Source: Deltaproteobacteria bacterium (GTDB taxonomy: Bacteria; Desulfobacterota; Syntrophia; Syntrophales; Smithellaceae). Taken from it: a stretch of 64,000 nt of DNA. The notes under the pieces were generated by a model. That model worked only from the letters and a program-made list of their open reading frames with translations, was not told where the DNA came from and searched no databases. The stretch is taken from positions 256,131 to 320,130 of the forward strand of contig JAKLGV010000001.1 of the NCBI GenBank assembly GCA_022710585.1. The letters are read 5' to 3'. The translations under genes were made by a program, and so were the position numbers. Below are positions 43,778 to 54,600 of the stretch, in pieces. How positions within the stretch are numbered: the first letter of the stretch is position 1; each line of letters begins with the position of its first letter.

Positions 43778-44749
43778 ATGAAACGGCGAATACTGGATTT
43801 TTCATTTCTTTTTGTCCTGATATTTCTGTTTGGCACCTTCAGTTCAAACGCTCTGGCAACACAATACAAGGTTAAAAACGGCGACACCCTTTACAGCATT
43901 TCTAAAAAGTTTGGCGTCAGCGTCAAACAGATTAAGCAGGCGAATAAACTCCGGCATACCACTCTCAAAAAAAATCAGGTTTTAAGTATTTCCGAAAAAA
44001 AATCTTCCCCAAAAGCAGTTCAATCCGCTTCCAAACCCTCTTATTATAAAGTCAAAAAAGGCGATACGCTGGCCAAAATAGCCAAAAAGACCGGTGTTTC
44101 GACGAAATCCATAATGGCTTTAAATCGCGTCAGCCCGAAGAGTCTGCGGGTCGGTCAGAGGCTCACACTGACCAAATCAGCGGATTTTCCAAACAAAGTC
44201 GTCCGTGTCGCAGAAGTTGAAGAAGACGAAACTGCGGAAGTTATGGAAGAAGAGGATACGGACGAACTTTCACTCGGAGATGACGGAATATTAATAAAGG
44301 ACGCCGGACCACTGGTAGAGCCGGAAAACAAAGGAACGCTTCTGGGCAAGTGGAACAATACAGATGAAATGCAGCTCATGGTAAAAGTGGCGACAGGTTT
44401 TATCGGAGCGCCTTACCGGTTCGGCGGCACATCCCTGAAGGGCATTGATTGTTCGTCCTTTGTTCAGAGGATTTACGGCATTTTCGACGTTACGCTGCCG
44501 CGCAGCGCCCGCGAGCAGGCCCAAGTCGGCATCAGCATCACTCGCGACAATCTCGAAAAGGGCGATCTGGTCTTTTTCCACACCAACCGGTCGCTCGGAC
44601 ACGTCGGGATTTATATCGGCAACAATGAATTCGTTCACGCTTCATCAAAGAGCAAAGGTGTGCGGGTTGACAGTCTGGATGCCCCCTATTACCAGAAAAG
44701 ATTCCAGCGCGCGATAAGAGTAAAAGGCTTAAACGACAGCGGCGCCTAA
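43778..44749 (+). CDS. LysM-NlpC/P60 cell-wall hydrolase
   Basis: A 323-residue secreted protein. Signal peptide (residues about 1-27, ending NALA), two LysM peptidoglycan-binding domains (YKVKNGDTLYSISKKFGVS, YKVKKGDTLAKIAKKTGVS), an acidic linker, and an NlpC/P60 domain with GIDCSSFVQRIY (catalytic Cys), LGHVGIYIG (His) and EFVHASS. It cleaves peptide stems of peptidoglycan in the periplasm. An AAAGGAGG site precedes the ATG. A strong terminator follows. Confidence 0.95.
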   Translation: MKRRILDFSFLFVLIFLFGTFSSNALATQYKVKNGDTLYSISKKFGVSVKQIKQANKLRHTTLKKNQVLSISEKKSSPKAVQSASKPSYYKVKKGDTLAKIAKKTGVSTKSIMALNRVSPKSLRVGQRLTLTKSADFPNKVVRVAEVEEDETAEVMEEEDTDELSLGDDGILIKDAGPLVEPENKGTLLGKWNNTDEMQLMVKVATGFIGAPYRFGGTSLKGIDCSSFVQRIYGIFDVTLPRSAREQAQVGISITRDNLEKGDLVFFHTNRSLGHVGIYIGNNEFVHASSKSKGVRVDSLDAPYYQKRFQRAIRVKGLNDSGA

Positions 44750-44789
44750 ATCAACCTGTCGTCTCGCCACAAAGTTCCATTAAAAGATC

Positions 44790-44827
44790 AAGGGCTTTGC
44801 TTTCGGACAAAGCCCTTTATTTTTTTA
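44790..44827 (+). terminator. rho-independent terminator after the LysM-NlpC/P60 gene
   Basis: AAGGGCTTTG pairs with CAAAGCCCTT around CTTTCGGA, followed by a T-rich run (ATTTTTTT). Confidence 0.9.
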
Positions 44828-44930
44828 CGTTTTCCTGATTTTTGGAGGTTGATAATCCGCCCGGTTTATTATATAAGTCCGCGGCATAAGTGCTTTATCA
44901 TCTTTATTCTTTTATTCAAGGAAACAGAAA

Positions 44931-46862
44931 ATGGGGAAAAACCTGGTTGAAAAGATTCTCGCACAGCACCTAATTGCCGGCCATCTCTGGCCCGGTGCAG
45001 AAATCGGCATCCGGATTGATCAGACTCTGACGCAGGATGCCACGGGAACCATGGCATATCTGCAATTCGAGGCCATGAAAGTGCCCGCGGTGAAAACCGA
45101 ATTATCCGTCAGCTATATTGATCACAATACGATACAAATCGGTTTTGAAAACGCGGACGACCATCTTTACCTGCAAAGCGTCGCCCGGAAATACGGCATT
45201 GTTTTTTCGCGCGCGGGAAACGGCATCTGCCATCAGGTTCATCTGGAAAGGTTCGGCAAACCGGGGAAAACCCTGATCGGCTCGGACAGCCACACCCCGA
45301 CCTGCGGAGCGCTGGGTATGATCGCGATCGGCGCAGGAGGACTGGATGTGGCCCTGGCGATGGCCGGAAATCCGTTTTATCTCGTTTGTCCCCAAGTGAT
45401 TAGGATAGACCTCACCGGAAAACTGAAACCCTGGGTTTCCGCCAAGGATGTTATTTTAAAAGTCCTGGAAATTTTTACATCCAAAGGAAACGTCAATACG
45501 GTATTGGAATATGGCGGCAAGGGCGTGGAGTCCCTAACCGTGCCCGAACGTGCCACGATCACCAATATGGGCGCGGAATGCGGCGTGACGACATCGATTT
45601 TCCCCAGCGATAAAATGACCCGTCTGTTTCTGCGCTCTCAGCAAAGGGAAAAAGATTTTACCGAACTCAAGGCCGATAAAGACGCGACCTATGCCAAAGT
45701 TGTCAATATTGATCTCTCCAAAATCGAACCTTTAACGGCCAAACCTCACAGCCCGGACAACATCAGCACGGTCAGAAAGATGAAAAAAATCGGCGTCAAT
45801 CAGGTTTGTTTGGGAAGCTGCACCAATTCCTCCTACAAGGATCTGGTCACCGTGGCCAAAATTTTAAAAGGCAAAACAGCTCATCCAGGTGTAAGCTTTG
45901 TCATCGCGCCCGGTTCGCGGCAGGTTCTGGAAGCCTTGGCCGACGACGGCTACCTGTCAGATCTGATTGCTTCCGGTGCGCGGCTGATGGAAAACGCCTG
46001 CGGTTTCTGTATCGGCAACAGCCAGAGCCCGCAATCCGGCGGTGTATCCCTGCGCACATCCAACCGCAATTTTCTGGGACGATCCGGAACCATGGATGCC
46101 AATGTTTACCTGGTCAGTCCGGAAACAGCAGCGGCCGCTGTCATCACCGGAAAATTCACCGATCCCCGTGATCTGAAAATGCGCTATCCGAAAGTGACCA
46201 TGCCGAAGAAATTTTCGATTGATGATTCCATGATCATCCGGCCGGTCAAGAAAGATAAAAATGCAGAAGTTCTGCGCGGACCGAATATCGGCATTCTTCC
46301 CCGCAGTCCGGAACTGCCCGATACGATTCACGGCATCGTGACGATTAAGGTCGGCGATAAGATCACAACGGATCATATTATTCCGGCCGGCGCGCGGATG
46401 AAATACCGTTCCAATATTCCCAAGTACTCCGAGTTCGTTTTTGAGAATGTTGATCCGACCTTTGCCAAACGGGCGATGTCCATCAGACAGGATGGAAAAC
46501 AGAATATCATTGTGGCCGGTCTTTCCTATGGTCAGGGCTCTTCACGCGAACACGCCGCTTTGTGCCCGATGTATCTGGGCGTCCGTGCGGTCATCGCCAA
46601 ATCCTTCGAACGGATTCACGCGGCCAATCTGATCAACTTCGGCATCCTGCCGCTGACCTTTTGCGTGGAAAGCGACTATAATCACATCAATCAGGAAGAT
46701 ATTCTTGAAATTACCGACACCAAGAAGACGCTCGCCGGCGACGGGAAATTTATGATGAAAAACAAGACCAAAGGCATCGCCTTCTATGTCACCTGCACTT
46801 TATCCGAAAGGCAGAAGCAGATCCTTCTGGCCGGCGGCGCCCTGAATATGACTAATGAATAA
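44931..46862 (+). CDS. aconitate hydratase
   Basis: A 643-residue aconitase, of the shorter monomeric type seen in Deltaproteobacteria and Aquifex. Cluster ligands are in [10 protein letters not shown] and [11 protein letters not shown]; the swivel domain has [13 protein letters not shown] and [14 protein letters not shown]. Isomerises citrate to isocitrate. icd follows 20 bases downstream, so the two TCA genes are an operon with rlmN. The N-terminus fits well with the ATG at 44931. Confidence 0.95.
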   Translation: MGKNLVEKILAQHLIAGHLWPGAEIGIRIDQTLTQDATGTMAYLQFEAMKVPAVKTELSVSYIDHNTIQIGFENADDHLYLQSVARKYGIVFSRAGNGICHQVHLERFGKPGKTLIGSDSHTPTCGALGMIAIGAGGLDVALAMAGNPFYLVCPQVIRIDLTGKLKPWVSAKDVILKVLEIFTSKGNVNTVLEYGGKGVESLTVPERATITNMGAECGVTTSIFPSDKMTRLFLRSQQREKDFTELKADKDATYAKVVNIDLSKIEPLTAKPHSPDNISTVRKMKKIGVNQVCLGSCTNSSYKDLVTVAKILKGKTAHPGVSFVIAPGSRQVLEALADDGYLSDLIASGARLMENACGFCIGNSQSPQSGGVSLRTSNRNFLGRSGTMDANVYLVSPETAAAAVITGKFTDPRDLKMRYPKVTMPKKFSIDDSMIIRPVKKDKNAEVLRGPNIGILPRSPELPDTIHGIVTIKVGDKITTDHIIPAGARMKYRSNIPKYSEFVFENVDPTFAKRAMSIRQDGKQNIIVAGLSYGQGSSREHAALCPMYLGVRAVIAKSFERIHAANLINFGILPLTFCVESDYNHINQEDILEITDTKKTLAGDGKFMMKNKTKGIAFYVTCTLSERQKQILLAGGALNMTNE

Positions 46863-46882
46863 TAAGGAGCAGTAATTTTTTT

Positions 46883-48100
46883 ATGGCAGCAAAAATCAAA
46901 GTAAAAACCACCGTCGTCGAAATGGACGGCGATGAAATGACCCGTGTCATGTGGCAGATAGTGAAGGACAAACTCCTTTTTCCGTATCTGGACATGAATA
47001 TCGACTATTACGACCTTCATGTAAAACACCGCGACGATACCGACGATCAGGTAACAGTCGATTCAGCCAAAGCGATTATGAAATACGGCGTCGGCATCAA
47101 ATGCGCCACCATCACCCCCAATGAAGACCGGGTCAAGGAATACAACCTGAAAAAAGCCTGGAAAAGCCCCAACGGCACCATCCGCGCCATGCTCGACGGA
47201 ACGGTTTTCCGGAAACCCATTCTGGTCAACAATATCAAACCGAATGTTTCCTCGTGGAAAAAACCCATCGTCATCGGCCGCCACGCTTACGGCGATGTTT
47301 ACAGCAACACGGAATTTGATATTCCGTCCGCTGGAAAACTCGAACTGGTCTTTACGCCGCAGGATGGCAGCATGGCCGTCAGCGTTCCCGTATTCAATTT
47401 TCCCGGCAAGGGAATCGCCCAGGTGAATTACAATCTGGAGCAGTCCATCTTGAGCTTTGCCCGGGCCTGTTTCACCTATGCTTTGAGTGAAAAGATTGAT
47501 GTGTGGTTTTCCACCAAAGACACCATTTCCAAGATATACGACGCCGGTTTCCGTGAAATCTTCCAGCAGGAATTCGATAAAAACTGGAAGGAGAAATTCG
47601 ATCAGGCGGGTATTGAATACTTCTTCACCTTGATTGATGACGCCGTGGCGCGCATTATGAAAAGCGAAGGCGGAATGCTCTGGGCGCTGAAAAATTACGA
47701 CGGTGACGTCATGTCGGACATGGTCGCCTCAGCCTGCGGATCGCTGGCCATGATGACCTCGGTGCTGGTTTCCCCCAACGGCTGGTTTGAATACGAAGCC
47801 GCACACGGCACGGTGCAGAAACACTACTACAAGCACTTAAAAGGAGAGGAAACATCGAGCAATTCGATGGCGCTCATTTTTGCGTGGTCCGGAGGTTTGC
47901 GCAAGCGCGGCGAGATGGACGGCACACCGGATGTTGTAAAGTTCGCCGATAAACTCGAAGAAGCAGCCCTTGCCACGGTCGAGGGCGGCACGATGACCGG
48001 CGATCTGCTTTTGCTGGCGGAAAAGAAATCTTCCAATAAAAAAGTCAACACGGAAGGATTCATTGACGCCATCGCCGAGACGCTGCAAAAGATGCTTTAA
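46883..48100 (+). CDS. isocitrate dehydrogenase, NADP-dependent, eukaryote-type
   Basis: A 405-residue homodimeric (type II, IDH1/2-like) enzyme: [14 protein letters not shown] at the N-terminus, [19 protein letters not shown] with the substrate-binding Ser-Arg residues, and [21 protein letters not shown] and [12 protein letters not shown] at later positions. It may work in either direction. Its position after the aconitase is informative. The stop codon overlaps the rlmN start by one base. Confidence 0.95.
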   Translation: MAAKIKVKTTVVEMDGDEMTRVMWQIVKDKLLFPYLDMNIDYYDLHVKHRDDTDDQVTVDSAKAIMKYGVGIKCATITPNEDRVKEYNLKKAWKSPNGTIRAMLDGTVFRKPILVNNIKPNVSSWKKPIVIGRHAYGDVYSNTEFDIPSAGKLELVFTPQDGSMAVSVPVFNFPGKGIAQVNYNLEQSILSFARACFTYALSEKIDVWFSTKDTISKIYDAGFREIFQQEFDKNWKEKFDQAGIEYFFTLIDDAVARIMKSEGGMLWALKNYDGDVMSDMVASACGSLAMMTSVLVSPNGWFEYEAAHGTVQKHYYKHLKGEETSSNSMALIFAWSGGLRKRGEMDGTPDVVKFADKLEEAALATVEGGTMTGDLLLLAEKKSSNKKVNTEGFIDAIAETLQKML

Positions 48101-49152
48101 TGATTAAAAGTGCCGCCAGTCAACTTCCCAATCTGCTTGATTTCACTCTAGAGGAAATGGAGGAATTCATTTCCTCTCTGGGTAAGGAAAAATTTCGCGC
48201 CCGTCAGATCAGAAAATGTCTGTATCAGGCCGGCAACATTTCATTTGACGAGATGACCACCCTCTCCCGCGATTTTCGTACAAAGCTCTCCGGAATCGCG
48301 CGCATCAGCCGTCCGCAGATCGTCAAGGTTCAGGAATCCAAAGACGGCACAAAAAAAGCGCTTCTGCGCTTGGAAGACGGACTTTTCATTGAAAGCGTTC
48401 TTATCCCCGGGAAGAATAACTGGACGATTTGCGTATCGACACAGGCCGGCTGCGCTATGGATTGCCAGTTCTGTCTGACGGCACGCCAGGGGTTTAAAAG
48501 AAATCTGCAACCTTCGGAAATCACCGGCCAGATTTTAACGCTCAAATATGCACTGCCCGACTGCCCCGAAATTAAAAACATTGTCATGATGGGTATGGGT
48601 GAGCCGCTGGCCAATTATGACAACGTCGTCAAAGCAATAAAAAATCTCACCTGCGATTTCGGCCTGGGCTTTTCCAATCGCAAAGTAACCGTTTCCACGT
48701 GCGGTCTGGCCCCGCAAATTATGAAACTCGGCAAAGACATCTGCATCAATCTCGCGGTGTCGCTTAACGCTCACGACAACGAAACCAGAAGCCGGTTGAT
48801 GCCGATTAACAAAAAATATCCGCTGGAAGTTTTGCTGGATGCCTGCAAAAAATATCCGATGCCCGGCCGCCGACTGCTGACCTTTGAATATATTTTGATG
48901 GACGGAATTAATGCCTCCGTGCGGGACGCCAAAAAACTGGCAGCCTTATTGAAAGATCAACGCTGCAAATTGAACTTGATTGTCTTTAACGAATATCCCG
49001 GCGCGCCATTCAAGGCACCATCACCCAAAACGGTGGAAGCCTTTCAGAAAACATTGATTGACAGCCACTACACAACGATGCTGCGCGCCAGCAAGGGCAG
49101 CGACATTCTGGCCGCCTGCGGACAGCTCAGCGGCGCCTACCAGGCTCAATAA
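48100..49152 (+). CDS. rlmN: dual-specificity RNA methyltransferase RlmN
   Basis: A 350-residue radical SAM methylase that methylates A2503 of 23S rRNA and A37 of tRNAs. Cluster motif AMDCQFCLTARQGF (CxxxCxxC), CVSTQAGC before it, and MMGMGEPLANYD, VSTCGLAP and VSLNAHDNETRSRLMP later. The C-terminal Cys needed for catalysis is in ILAACGQLSG. It begins in the stop codon of icd. Confidence 0.95.
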   Translation: MIKSAASQLPNLLDFTLEEMEEFISSLGKEKFRARQIRKCLYQAGNISFDEMTTLSRDFRTKLSGIARISRPQIVKVQESKDGTKKALLRLEDGLFIESVLIPGKNNWTICVSTQAGCAMDCQFCLTARQGFKRNLQPSEITGQILTLKYALPDCPEIKNIVMMGMGEPLANYDNVVKAIKNLTCDFGLGFSNRKVTVSTCGLAPQIMKLGKDICINLAVSLNAHDNETRSRLMPINKKYPLEVLLDACKKYPMPGRRLLTFEYILMDGINASVRDAKKLAALLKDQRCKLNLIVFNEYPGAPFKAPSPKTVEAFQKTLIDSHYTTMLRASKGSDILAACGQLSGAYQAQ

Positions 49153-49205
49153 GATAAAAAACGATACCGATTGTTGCTATCCCGCGGTAAGAAAAATATT
49201 ACGCT

Positions 49206-49227
49206 TTACATATTACGCGATATGTAA
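49206..49227 (+). promoter_or_regulatory. operator-like palindrome upstream of higBA
   Basis: TTACATAT-TACGCG-ATATGTAA, a perfect 8-bp inverted repeat 14 bases before the toxin start. It overlaps a likely promoter and fits autoregulation by the antitoxin. Confidence 0.65.
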
Positions 49228-49240
49228 TAGACTCATATCT

Positions 49241-49519
49241 ATGATTAAGACATTCGCGCGGAAAGAAACGGAGGCGTTATTCAATGAAGTGCCCGTCCGC
49301 CGTTTTCAATCCATTGAGCGACAGGCAAGGCGTAAACTTCTATACCTCCATAGCGTCCGGACATTGCAAGATTTATTACAACCACCGGGAAATAAATTAG
49401 AGTCTTTGAAGGGGGATAGAAAGGGACAGCACAGCATTCGCATAAATGATCAATGGCGCATCTGTTTCAGATGGCGAGACGGCAACGCCTTTGATGTAGA
49501 AATAACGGATTATCATTAA
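49241..49519 (+). CDS. higB: HigB-type mRNA interferase toxin
   Basis: A 92-residue RelE-fold toxin with FARKETEALF, RKLLYLHSVRTLQDL, LESLKGDRKGQHSIRINDQWRICF and the C-terminal VEITDYH. Such toxins cleave mRNA at the ribosome. The order toxin-first followed by HigA is the usual one. The ATG at 49241 follows an operator palindrome. Confidence 0.92.
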   Translation: MIKTFARKETEALFNEVPVRRFQSIERQARRKLLYLHSVRTLQDLLQPPGNKLESLKGDRKGQHSIRINDQWRICFRWRDGNAFDVEITDYH

Positions 49520-49529
49520 GGAGCCCTAT

Positions 49530-49835
49530 ATGTATAAAAAAGATGATTTACTTGACACAATTGTGCCCGGTGAGATTTTAGCTGAAGAGTTTATGAAGCC
49601 AATGGGCTTGAGCATCAATCAATTAGCAAGAGACATTGATGTTCCACCCGGCAGGATAAGTGAAATTGTCAACGGCAAGCGATCCATTACAGCCGATACT
49701 GCGCTCCGTCTTGGAAAATATTTTGGAGTGTCTCCTGAAACCTGGTTAAACCTGCAATCAGATTACGATTTGCGGATTGCTAAACGAACAACCTGGATTG
49801 AGATAGAACCACATATTAGAACAAGAGCAGCTTAG
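49530..49835 (+). CDS. higA: HigA-type antitoxin
   Basis: A 101-residue XRE-type helix-turn-helix protein (LSINQLARDIDVPPGRISEI, NGKRSITADTALRLGKYFG) with the HigA family tail SPETWLNLQSDYDLRIA. It starts 10 bases after higB, behind AAGGAG. Confidence 0.93.
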   Translation: MYKKDDLLDTIVPGEILAEEFMKPMGLSINQLARDIDVPPGRISEIVNGKRSITADTALRLGKYFGVSPETWLNLQSDYDLRIAKRTTWIEIEPHIRTRAA

Positions 49836-49868
49836 CAGCGCTCCTCTCCACCGAGATGGTGCATTATC

Positions 49869-49988
49869 ATGCAGCCTGGCGAAATGGTCGTTGGTGTTCC
49901 GCAACAACACATCTCCAATATGGAAAACGGCAAGACTCCGATCAGGCTGAAAAGGGCGCAGCAATTTGCCGGCATTTTTCAACAGTAA
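49869..49988 (+). pseudogene. XRE-type antitoxin fragment
   Basis: A 39-codon frame reads MQPGEMVVGVPQQHISNMEN and GKTPIRLKRAQQFAGIFQQ, the second half of an XRE helix-turn-helix domain. The first half is missing. Its placement directly behind higA suggests a broken second antitoxin gene. Confidence 0.6.
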
Positions 49989-50007
49989 ATGAAAGGTTAT
50001 CATAAAG

Positions 50008-50045
50008 GCACCCCCTTCTCATCTTCAAAAACGAGAAGGGGGTGC
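50008..50045. terminator. strong hairpin between convergent genes
   Basis: GCACCCCCTTCTC (50008-50020) and GAGAAGGGGGTGC (50033-50045) form a perfect 13-bp stem with a 12-base loop. It lies between the TA locus and the converging secreted-protein gene. No T run, so termination may be partial. Confidence 0.7.
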
Positions 50046-50081
50046 AGTATCCAGCTATGACTCTCCAGGGAGATGAAACGG

Positions 50082-50684
50082 CTACATTTGACCGATAATG
50101 AATTCCATTAACTCGCTCAGCGTACCGACATCAATGGGAATGCCCTCAACCACTATAATTCCGGTTACTTTTACAGCACCCTGATTGTGAGGCAAAATGC
50201 CAATGGCAATGCCTAAATCTTCGAGCACCACTTCCTGAACGCCCAGATTTTCCGAATTGCTGATCAGTTCCTGGCTTTCCGAACTGAGAGTCAGTGTAAT
50301 ATAGCCGTCCCATCGGTATCCGATATTGAAGCAAAGGGTGCCTGTTAAGGTATCAGGTTTCCCTTCCATAATAATCCTGTCGTCCATGACCATTTTCAGT
50401 TTGATAACAGGTCTGTAGTTCTTAATGGCGCCCCCGAGGTATAATTTAAGGCCGGCTTCTTCATAAATGAGAGTTTCTTTCTGAGTCGACGTCAAACTTC
50501 CGAATATTTTTTTCTGTCCCAGCAGGGTAAGAGATGATTTAATTTTATTTATATTCGGGTTAATGCCTGATACAAGAGAAGCAAGCGTCTCAGCGCTGAT
50601 CGTTTCGGTGGTTGCGGCAAAAGATGGCATTGAGAAAGCCAAAAGACATACAAAAACCAGCAGACTTGACAACAGTTTCTTCAT
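50082..50684 (-). CDS. secreted protein of unknown function (200 residues)
   Basis: An N-terminal signal peptide (residues about 1-23, ending PSFA) is clear. The mature part has a helical stretch and then beta-rich segments (KLKMVMDDRIIMEGKPDTLTG, RWDGYITLTL). No recognisable family. Periplasmic or extracellular by signal. Confidence 0.65.
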   Translation of the reverse strand: MKKLLSSLLVFVCLLAFSMPSFAATTETISAETLASLVSGINPNINKIKSSLTLLGQKKIFGSLTSTQKETLIYEEAGLKLYLGGAIKNYRPVIKLKMVMDDRIIMEGKPDTLTGTLCFNIGYRWDGYITLTLSSESQELISNSENLGVQEVVLEDLGIAIGILPHNQGAVKVTGIIVVEGIPIDVGTLSELMEFIIGQM

Positions 50685-51168
50685 TTTTTCCCCCTGTGCT
50701 TATAATTTATTATGTTAATACAGTATGTGTCCCGCTGTAACGTCAGAACACCCCTATTCTTCAACCTAATCATTAAAATTTTTTTCTTTAACAGCATGAA
50801 GCGTGCCATGCCGTTAAGTAATCGCTTAACATTAACTTAAGCTATCGGAATTAAATACAAAATAAATAAAATTGCACAAAAATTGTGCCTATACAGGGCG
50901 GGGCACTGTATGCCCCGCGAATAAAAGGAAATTTATTAATAATATTTTATTATTATATACTTAATGAAGATTATACATGGGCCCCACATCAGGACATTCA
51001 TGTCCCATGAAATCAACATTTTGCAGCCGCCATCAGACAATGAAGCGGAACGTCGAGTGTCAGAAATCTTTTTGGAAAACAGGAGAAAATAGCGGCCAGA
51101 GTTGCCGGAAATTTTTTGCATTTGAGATAGCAATCAAAGATCAAAAAAATCCGTTGGATCAATAAGCT
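50685..51168. other. intergenic region with hairpins
   Basis: Contains the hairpin GCGGGGCA-CTGTA-TGCCCCGC (50898-50918). A 30-codon frame from an ATG at 51000 (MSHEINILQPPSDNEAERRV and so on) follows AGGA but has no other support. AT-rich sequence otherwise. Confidence 0.5.
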
Positions 51169-51294
51169 TTATTTGCCGCTCTTTTTCGCGGGAAATGGAT
51201 TGCCCTTTCGGGGCTGCCGGGAAGGAATATATTTTTTATCGCGCAGTAGGCGGGAGATGTCTTTTTGTCTTCTGGTTGTTCTCTGTCCGGCCAT
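51169..51294 (-). CDS. small basic protein (41 codons)
   Basis: Reads MAGQRTTRRQKDISRLLRDK and then KYIPSRQPRKGNPF to a stop. Highly basic, with no membrane helix. It starts five bases after the stop of the PII-like gene, so it would be the last gene of the efflux operon. No clear ribosome-binding site. It may be a genuine small protein or a chance frame. Confidence 0.45.
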   Translation of the reverse strand: MAGQRTTRRQKDISRLLRDKKYIPSRQPRKGNPFPAKKSGK

Positions 51295-51299
51295 ATTTT

Positions 51300-51596
51300 C
51301 TATACACACTCTTCTTCCAGCGGAAAGGTAAACGCCCTCAGCCCCGCCCGCGGATGTTCAACCTTTAATTGCCTGACCAGATCACAGAGCGGCTTAATCT
51401 TCTCATCGGCAACAGCCATTAACAGGGCATTATTATTCCCCGGCCAGTAATGGGTACCCAGCTTCGGTTCGGTTTCTTCCCCCTCGCCCATTAATCCGCT
51501 CATCTTGGTATAAACTTTGAATCCTGCTTTTTTGAAGGCCGTAATGACGGCATCATCGGCTGCTTCGGCGTAAATAACATAGAACATTTTCATCAT
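51300..51596 (-). CDS. PII-like protein associated with RND efflux
   Basis: A 98-residue ferredoxin-like alpha/beta protein, of the PII-like group (DUF3240-type) often found next to efflux pumps. Residues include MFYVIYAEAADDAVITAFKKA and GTHYWPGNNNALLMAVADE. Its ATG at 51596 follows AGGAGGTGCA. The gene lies behind the RND transporter with a small gap. It could sense a small molecule or metal and act on the pump; not proven. Confidence 0.7.
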   Translation of the reverse strand: MMKMFYVIYAEAADDAVITAFKKAGFKVYTKMSGLMGEGEETEPKLGTHYWPGNNNALLMAVADEKIKPLCDLVRQLKVEHPRAGLRAFTFPLEEECV

Positions 51597-51637
51597 TGCA
51601 CCTCCTGGCGGAACAGATTTATTGGAAACAATAACAA

Positions 51638-54600
51638 TCAACCGGCTTTCTTCGCGCGCCTTTTCTTGAAATACTCCTGCCAGTCATCAAACAGATCATA
51701 CGCCGCCGGCACCACAACCAGGGTCAGAATCAGAGACGTCAGCAAACCGCCGATCACGGCGATGCCCATCGGAGCACGCGTTTCGGCCCCCTCGCCGACC
51801 GCCAGCGCGATCGGCAGCATGCCGAAAACCATGGCAAAGGTGGTCATCAGAATTGGCCGCATTCGAATCGGTCCGGCCTGCAAAATAGCCTCGCGGCGCG
51901 GCATCCCCCGCTCCCGCAAAACATTGGTGTAGTCCACCAGCAGAATGGCGTTTTTCTTCACCAGTCCCATCAGAAGAATTAGACCGATCAGACTGAAGAT
52001 ATTGAGCGTCCGTCCGGTAAGAAAAAGCGCTCCGAACGCACCGACAAAGGAAAGGGGCATCGACAGCAAGATGGTCACCGGATGAATAAAGCTTTCAAAC
52101 TGTGAGGCGAGGATCATATAGGCCATCACAATGCCGAGCATCAGGGCAAAGAGCAGATAGACAAACGATTCCTGCATGACTTCGGCCATGCCTGCATATT
52201 TCGGCAAATAATCGGCGGGCAAAATGCGCGCGGCAATCGCGTCTAGTTCGTTTTTGGCCTCCCCCAGCGGTTTGCCCTCCAGAGAAGCAAAAACGGTAAT
52301 GGCGCGCTGGCGGTCAACGCGATTGATGACACTGGGGCCTGTTCCCTCCTGAACCTTGACCACATTGCCCAGCTCGACCAGTTTCCCGTCGCGGGCGCGG
52401 ATATAAATTCTCTGCATAGTGGAGCTGCTTTCTCGATCCTCGGGATTCAGCCGGACCCGGATGTCATAGCGCTTTCCCTTCTTCTCGTCTTTATACCGGG
52501 AAATATCCAGCTCTCCGCCAATCAGCATGTTGATGGCTTCCGCGATCGTGGCCACGTCCACGCCCAGATCCGCCGCCTTGTCGCGATCAATATAAACCTT
52601 GAATTCCGGTTTCCCCACTTCCAGCGACGTATCAACATCCACGATGCCGGGCAGTTTGGCAAACTCGGCAGAGATCTGCCGGGCATAGGTCTGCAGGGCG
52701 TCGAGATCCTGACCGCGAATACTGTATTGAATCGGCACCTGCCGGATGCCACCTCCGACCAGTGAGATATCCTCCGCGGAGGCTTTCATCCCCGGAATCT
52801 GCTTGAGCTTGGCCCGCGCGATTTTCTTAATGTCTTCCTGGCTGTTTTTGCGCTCGGCCTTGGGCAGCAGAGTGACCATGATGTTTGCCCTGTTGGCGTA
52901 TCCCTGTGCGCCCTGAACGTAAAAGACCGACTTGACGCCGGGAATATCCCTGACCATTTTTTCCGTTTCTCCAAAATATCTTTCCACCTGCTCGACGGAA
53001 TAGTCAATCGGCGCTTCCATGCGCACGATAAAATTGCCCTGGTCTTCGGGGGGCAGAAATTCTTTGCCCAGACCAAACGCCGCCAGCATAACGCTCAACA
53101 CAAAAATGATCAGCGCGCCCACCAGCATGGATTTTCTATAGTGCAGCGAAAACTCCAGCACACGGCGGTAAAACGTCTCCAGGCCTTTGTACTGCTTTTC
53201 CAGAAAATCTCCGGACTTTGTCCAGAGGGAAACTTTTGTGGCGCGCGTTGCGGCGCCTCCCGCAGGTGAGGGATGCGGCTTCAGAAAGATAGAGGCCATC
53301 ATCGGCGTCAGCGTAAAAGAAACGAGCAGCGAAACCAGCACGGCAAAGACGATTGTCAGAGCGAATTGCAGAAAGAATCGACCGATGATTCCTTTCATAA
53401 AAGCCACCGGCAAGAAGATGGCCACGATCGCCAGGGTTGTGGCCATCACCGCCAATCCGATTTCCGACGTAGCGAATTTGGCCGCTTCCATGGGCGCCAT
53501 CCCTTCTTCCACGTGCCGGTAAATATTTTCAATCACAATGATCGCATCGTCGATCAGCAATCCGACGGAAAGCGACAGGGCCAGCATGGTCATGTTGTTG
53601 AAGGTAAAATTAAAGGCGTTGATGATCGCGAAGGTGGAAATGATGGAAACCGGCAGAGCCACGGCGCTGATCAAAGTTGTGCGGATGTTCTTCAGAAACA
53701 GAAAAACAGCCAGAACGGCAAACAGACTGCCTAAAATCAGATGATGCTGCACTTCGTTGATGGAACGGACGATAAAAACAGACTGATCCACCGAGACGTT
53801 GATTTTCATGCCGGGCGGCAACGTTCGATTAATTCTCTCGACTTCCTTCTTGACGCGGTCGGCAACGGCCACCGTATTGGTTCCCGACTGTTTCTGGATG
53901 CCCATCCCGACAGCGGGAACGCCGTTGAAGCGGGCAATCGATCTCCTTTCTTCCGTGCCATCCTCCGCCCGTCCGATATCCTTGATTTTGACCGGCGCGC
54001 CGTTGTAATAGCTGACAATCAGATCGTTGAAATCGGGGATCATGGGAAATTCACCCTTGATGCGGACCGTGTATTCCCTGGTTGATGTTTCAATGCGTCC
54101 GCCGGGCAGTTCAACATTTTCGCGTTTGAGCGCCAGCACCACGTCGGACGGAGCGACCTGACAGGCCTGCATCTTGGCGGCATCCAGCCAGATGCGAACC
54201 TGCCGGAGCCGCAGCCCGTAAAAGATGACATCCCCGACGCCGTCGATGCGCTGTAGCTGTTCTTTCAGGACTTCATCGCCGTATGTGGAAAGATCCCGGA
54301 TGGATTTATTCCCCGAGAGATTCATAAATAAAATCGGTGTGGAATCGGGATCAACCTTGGCAATGCGGGGTTCTTCGATATCGTCCGGCAATTTATTGCG
54401 GATCGAGGATATTTTTTCGCGTACGTCCTGGACGGCCAGATCAATGTTGCGCTCCAGAACAAATTCAACGACTGTGCGGGAGACGCTTTCCGTGCTGGTC
54501 GTCTGAATATTCTTGACGCCGTTGATGGTATTGATCGCGCCTTCAATCCTTTCCGCCACGTCAACATCCATGACGTCGGGGCTGGCGCCTTTGAGCGTCG

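Noticed and set aside
50936..51165. Opposing small frames in the gap after the secreted protein
   Set aside because: No ribosome-binding sites for either frame. The 30-codon frame at 51000 is mentioned only as a possibility.
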